DNA of 8,962 nucleotides, taken from positions 1 to 8,962 of the forward strand of contig JBFHRB010000138.1 in NCBI GenBank assembly GCA_041591915.1, written 5' to 3'. The position numbers and the translations under genes were made by a program. This DNA comes from JBFHRB01 sp041591915. GTDB lineage: Bacteria > Actinomycetota > Nitriliruptoria > Nitriliruptorales > Nitriliruptoraceae. The notes beneath the pieces are model-generated. The model saw only the letters and a program-made list of their open reading frames with translations, did not search any database and was not told the origin of the DNA. Below are positions 6,497 to 8,962 of this stretch, one piece after another; positions within the stretch are counted from its first letter, which is position 1; each line of letters begins with the position of its first letter.

Positions 6497-8962
6497 TGAA
6501 GAGCCTCGACATCCGTGAGACGTTCCTGAGCTTCTACGAGGGCCGCGACCACCGGCGCTACGACTCGGTCCCGCTCATCCCGAACGACCCCACGCTGCTG
6601 CTGACCATCGCCGGGATGGTCCCCTTCAAGCCCTACTTCATGGGCGACGCGACCCCGCCCCACCCCCGGGCCACCAGCTACCAGAAGTGCGTGCGGACGA
6701 ACGACATCGAGAACGTGGGTCGGACGACGCGCCACCTCACGATGTTCGAGATGCTGGGCAACTTCAGCTTCGGGGACTACTTCAAGAAGCAGGCCATCGC
6801 CTGGGCCTGGGAGCTCAGCGTCTCCGAGGAGGAGGGCTTCGGCCTCGACCCCGACCGGATCTGGGCCACCGTCTGGGAGCACGACGACGAGTCCGAGGAC
6901 ATCTGGCTGCAGGAGACCGACGTCCCGGCGGAGCGCATCCAACGACTCGGGCGCGAGGACAACTACTGGTGGACTCACGTCGCCGGTCCGGGCGGCCCCA
7001 ACACCGAGCTCTACTACGACCGGGGGCCCGACTTCGGCCAGGAGGGCGGCCCCGAGGTCGACGACGAGCGCTACCTCGAGTACTTCAACGTCGTGTTCAT
7101 GCAGTCGGAGCTCGACGACGACGGCAACATCCTGCGCGACCTCCCGCAGCAGAACGTCGACACGGGCCTCGGGCTCGAGCGGATGGCCGTCATCAAGCAG
7201 GACGTGGCCAACGTCTACGAGACCGATCTCTTCCGGCCCCTCCTCGACCGCGCGATCGAGCTGACGGGCGCGACCTACGGTGAGGACGTCGAGCGCGACG
7301 TCTCGCTGCGCGTCATCGCCGAACACGCCCGCGTGTCGGCCCACCTGATCGCGGACGGGGTCCTGCCGGCGAAGGAGGGCCGTGGGTACGTCCTGCGGCG
7401 CCTGCTCCGCCGAGCGGTTCGGCACTCGCACCTGCTGGGCCTCTCCGCCGACCTCATGGAGCCGATGATCGAGTCCGTCATCGAGATCGGGCGGGAGGGC
7501 TGGCCCGAGCTCGAGCGCCAGCGCGAGCTCGTGACCCGGGTCGCGTCCGCGGAGGAGGCGGACTTCCGTCGCCGCCTCGAGCAGGGCCTCAGCATGGTCG
7601 AGGAGGAGGTCGTCGGCGCCAAGGCTGCTGGAACGACCTCGTTCGGGGCCGATGCCGCGTTCAAGCTCCACGACACCTACGGCTTCCCGATCGAGCTCAC
7701 GACCGAGATCGTGGAGGATGCGGGCCTCGAGCTCGACCGGGCAGCGTTCGACGCCCTCATGCAGGAACAGCGCGAACGTGCGCGCGCTGCCGCGAAGAAG
7801 GGCGGGGACGGGATCGCCGTCGAGACGTACCGCGAGGCCGCCGCGGCCGTCGGCGACGTCGAGTTCGTCGGCTACGGCGCGTTCGAGATCGAGGCGACCG
7901 TCGGGGCGATGGTCACGAGCGGGGGTCTGCTCGAGGCGGCCTCCGAGGGCGACGAGTTCGAGCTCGTGCTCCGGCGTACCCCCTTCTACGCAGAGGGCGG
8001 TGGGCAGGTGGGCGACCGTGGGGTCGTCGAGACCGACACCGCGCGTCTGGACGTGCTGGACACGCAGGAGGCGATGGAGGGCCTGATCGTCCACCGCGTC
8101 CGGGTCGCGGCTGGCGAGGTGACCGCCGGGCAGGCTGCCAGGGCCGTCGTCGACGTCGACCGGCGGGTCGCCACGGCGCGGTCGCACTCCGCGACCCACG
8201 TCCTCCACGCGACGATCAAGGAGGTCCTCGGCGACCACGCGCAGCAGGCCGGATCGCTCGTGCAGCCGGGGCGGCTCCGCTTCGACTTCCCGCACTTCGA
8301 CCGCGTCGGCGCCGACCAGCTCGCGAAGATCGAGGAGACCATCAACGCCCGCGTCCTGCGCGACCCGCACGTCCACACCGACGTCATGTCGATCGAGGAC
8401 GCCAAGGCGGCCGGGGCGGTCGCGAACTTCGGGGACAAGTACGGCGAGGTGGTGCGGGTCGTCACGATCGGCGACTTCTCCAAGGAGCTGTGTGGTGGCA
8501 CGCACGTCCCCACCGGGGCGACCATCGGCTCGATCCACGTGGTGCGCGAGGAGTCGATCGGCTCCAACACGCGGCGGATCGAGGCCCTGACCGGGCTGGA
8601 CGCCTACCGCTACGCCGCCAGGGAGCGGCTCGTCGCGGAGGAGGTGGCGCGCCTCCTCGACACCAAGACCGACGAGGCCGTCGAGCGCGTCGCGGCCCTG
8701 CTCGATCGCGTCAAGGGCGTCGAGAAGGAGCTGGCGAAGGTCCGCGCAGCGACGCTCTCCCAGCAGGCGAAGGGCATCGCCGACGCCGCAGAGCGCGCCG
8801 ATGGCCTCGCCGTGGTCGCGCAGCGGTTCGACGGGCTGGCGATGGACGACCTGCGCCAGCTCACACTCGAGATCCGCGGGCACCTGCGCGAGCGCGGGGT
8901 CGTGATCCTCGGCGCGAAGCAGGACGACGGCAAGGCGCAGCTCATCACGGCGGTCACGGACG
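6496..8962 (+). CDS. alaS: Alanyl-tRNA synthetase (3' end missing)
   Basis: AlaRS charges tRNA-Ala and hydrolyses mischarged Ser- and Gly-tRNA-Ala. ATG 6496 overlaps the previous stop (TGATG), with AGGGG at 6486-6490 as ribosome binding site. The frame is open for 822 codons to the right edge; full-length AlaRS is typically about 880-900 residues, so only part of the C-Ala domain is missing. Aminoacylation-domain motifs include CVRTNDIENVG, FEMLGNFSFGDYF, VDTGLGLER and GRGYVLRRLLRR. The editing domain has the zinc site H564/H568 (HSATH) and C666/H670 (CGGTH). A coiled coil lies at about 710-765, followed by the start of C-Ala. The enzyme is divergent at usually conserved sites: GPGGPN (164-169) instead of GPCGPC/S, AEH (275-277) instead of ADH, and PAKEGRG (K293) instead of P(S/G)NEGRG. 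D393 in HDTYG is kept. Function is secure; the effect of the substitutions is unknown. Confidence 0.96.
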   Translation, partial: MKSLDIRETFLSFYEGRDHRRYDSVPLIPNDPTLLLTIAGMVPFKPYFMGDATPPHPRATSYQKCVRTNDIENVGRTTRHLTMFEMLGNFSFGDYFKKQAIAWAWELSVSEEEGFGLDPDRIWATVWEHDDESEDIWLQETDVPAERIQRLGREDNYWWTHVAGPGGPNTELYYDRGPDFGQEGGPEVDDERYLEYFNVVFMQSELDDDGNILRDLPQQNVDTGLGLERMAVIKQDVANVYETDLFRPLLDRAIELTGATYGEDVERDVSLRVIAEHARVSAHLIADGVLPAKEGRGYVLRRLLRRAVRHSHLLGLSADLMEPMIESVIEIGREGWPELERQRELVTRVASAEEADFRRRLEQGLSMVEEEVVGAKAAGTTSFGADAAFKLHDTYGFPIELTTEIVEDAGLELDRAAFDALMQEQRERARAAAKKGGDGIAVETYREAAAAVGDVEFVGYGAFEIEATVGAMVTSGGLLEAASEGDEFELVLRRTPFYAEGGGQVGDRGVVETDTARLDVLDTQEAMEGLIVHRVRVAAGEVTAGQAARAVVDVDRRVATARSHSATHVLHATIKEVLGDHAQQAGSLVQPGRLRFDFPHFDRVGADQLAKIEETINARVLRDPHVHTDVMSIEDAKAAGAVANFGDKYGEVVRVVTIGDFSKELCGGTHVPTGATIGSIHVVREESIGSNTRRIEALTGLDAYRYAARERLVAEEVARLLDTKTDEAVERVAALLDRVKGVEKELAKVRAATLSQQAKGIADAAERADGLAVVAQRFDGLAMDDLRQLTLEIRGHLRERGVVILGAKQDDGKAQLITAVTD

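Noticed and set aside
5644..8883. A 1079-codon open frame on the minus strand, opposite the end of rarA, the two small genes and alaS
   Set aside because: Its codons lie in exact register with those of alaS and the DUF948 gene. In GC-rich genes the sense codons TTA, CTA and TCA are rare, so this antisense frame stays open by default. It also crosses two genes and a gap without change and shows no recognisable domain.
1..8962. Search for tRNA genes, T-box leaders, riboswitches, insertion sequences, CRISPR arrays, phage or defence genes
   Set aside because: The window is almost fully coding on one strand with housekeeping genes, and the gaps are too short for leader RNAs. I found no inverted-repeat ends, transposase motifs or spaced repeats.

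Overview
The window is a very GC-rich, gene-dense stretch with strong G/C bias at third codon positions and many GTG starts. Every gene I can support lies on the + strand. Gene order and protein types point to an actinobacterium. From memory, the order MBL-fold hydrolase, hisS, aspS, rarA-type AAA+ ATPase, small membrane proteins, alaS matches the Rv2581c-hisS-aspS-Rv2559c-alaS region of Mycobacterium tuberculosis and the DUF948/alaS region of Streptomyces. Several proteins differ clearly from those of well-known actinobacteria, so a deep-branching or little-studied lineage is likely. I cannot name a genus.

Layout: (1) 1-437, the 3' part of a glyoxalase II-like metallo-beta-lactamase-fold hydrolase; (2) 439-1755, hisS; (3) 1766-3556, aspS; (4) 3602-5806, rarA (mgsA) with a roughly 280-residue proline/acidic N-terminal extension; (5) 5803-6153, a small DUF948-type membrane protein; (6) 6233-6496, an 87-residue single-pass membrane protein; (7) 6496-8962, alaS, running off the right edge. 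Junctions are tight: gaps of 1 and 10 bases, then 45, then a 4-base overlap, then 79, then a 1-base overlap. The whole window could be one transcription unit. Only the 45- and 79-base gaps could hold dedicated intergenic promoters, and neither shows a convincing one.

Three class II aminoacyl-tRNA synthetases (His, Asp, Ala) make this mainly a translation locus. RarA (replication-fork maintenance) and two small membrane proteins of unknown role sit between aspS and alaS, an arrangement that recurs in actinobacteria. I see no RNA gene, mobile element, CRISPR array or phage remnant, and no stretch over 300 bases lacks a gene.

I do not see a wholly new system. The points most worth checking are: a eukaryote-like histidyl-tRNA synthetase at the usual actinobacterial hisS locus; an alanyl-tRNA synthetase with substitutions at several normally conserved positions, including the one equivalent to the Asn that reads the G3:U70 identity pair; the long disordered extension on RarA; and an AspRS with the signature of a non-discriminating enzyme.
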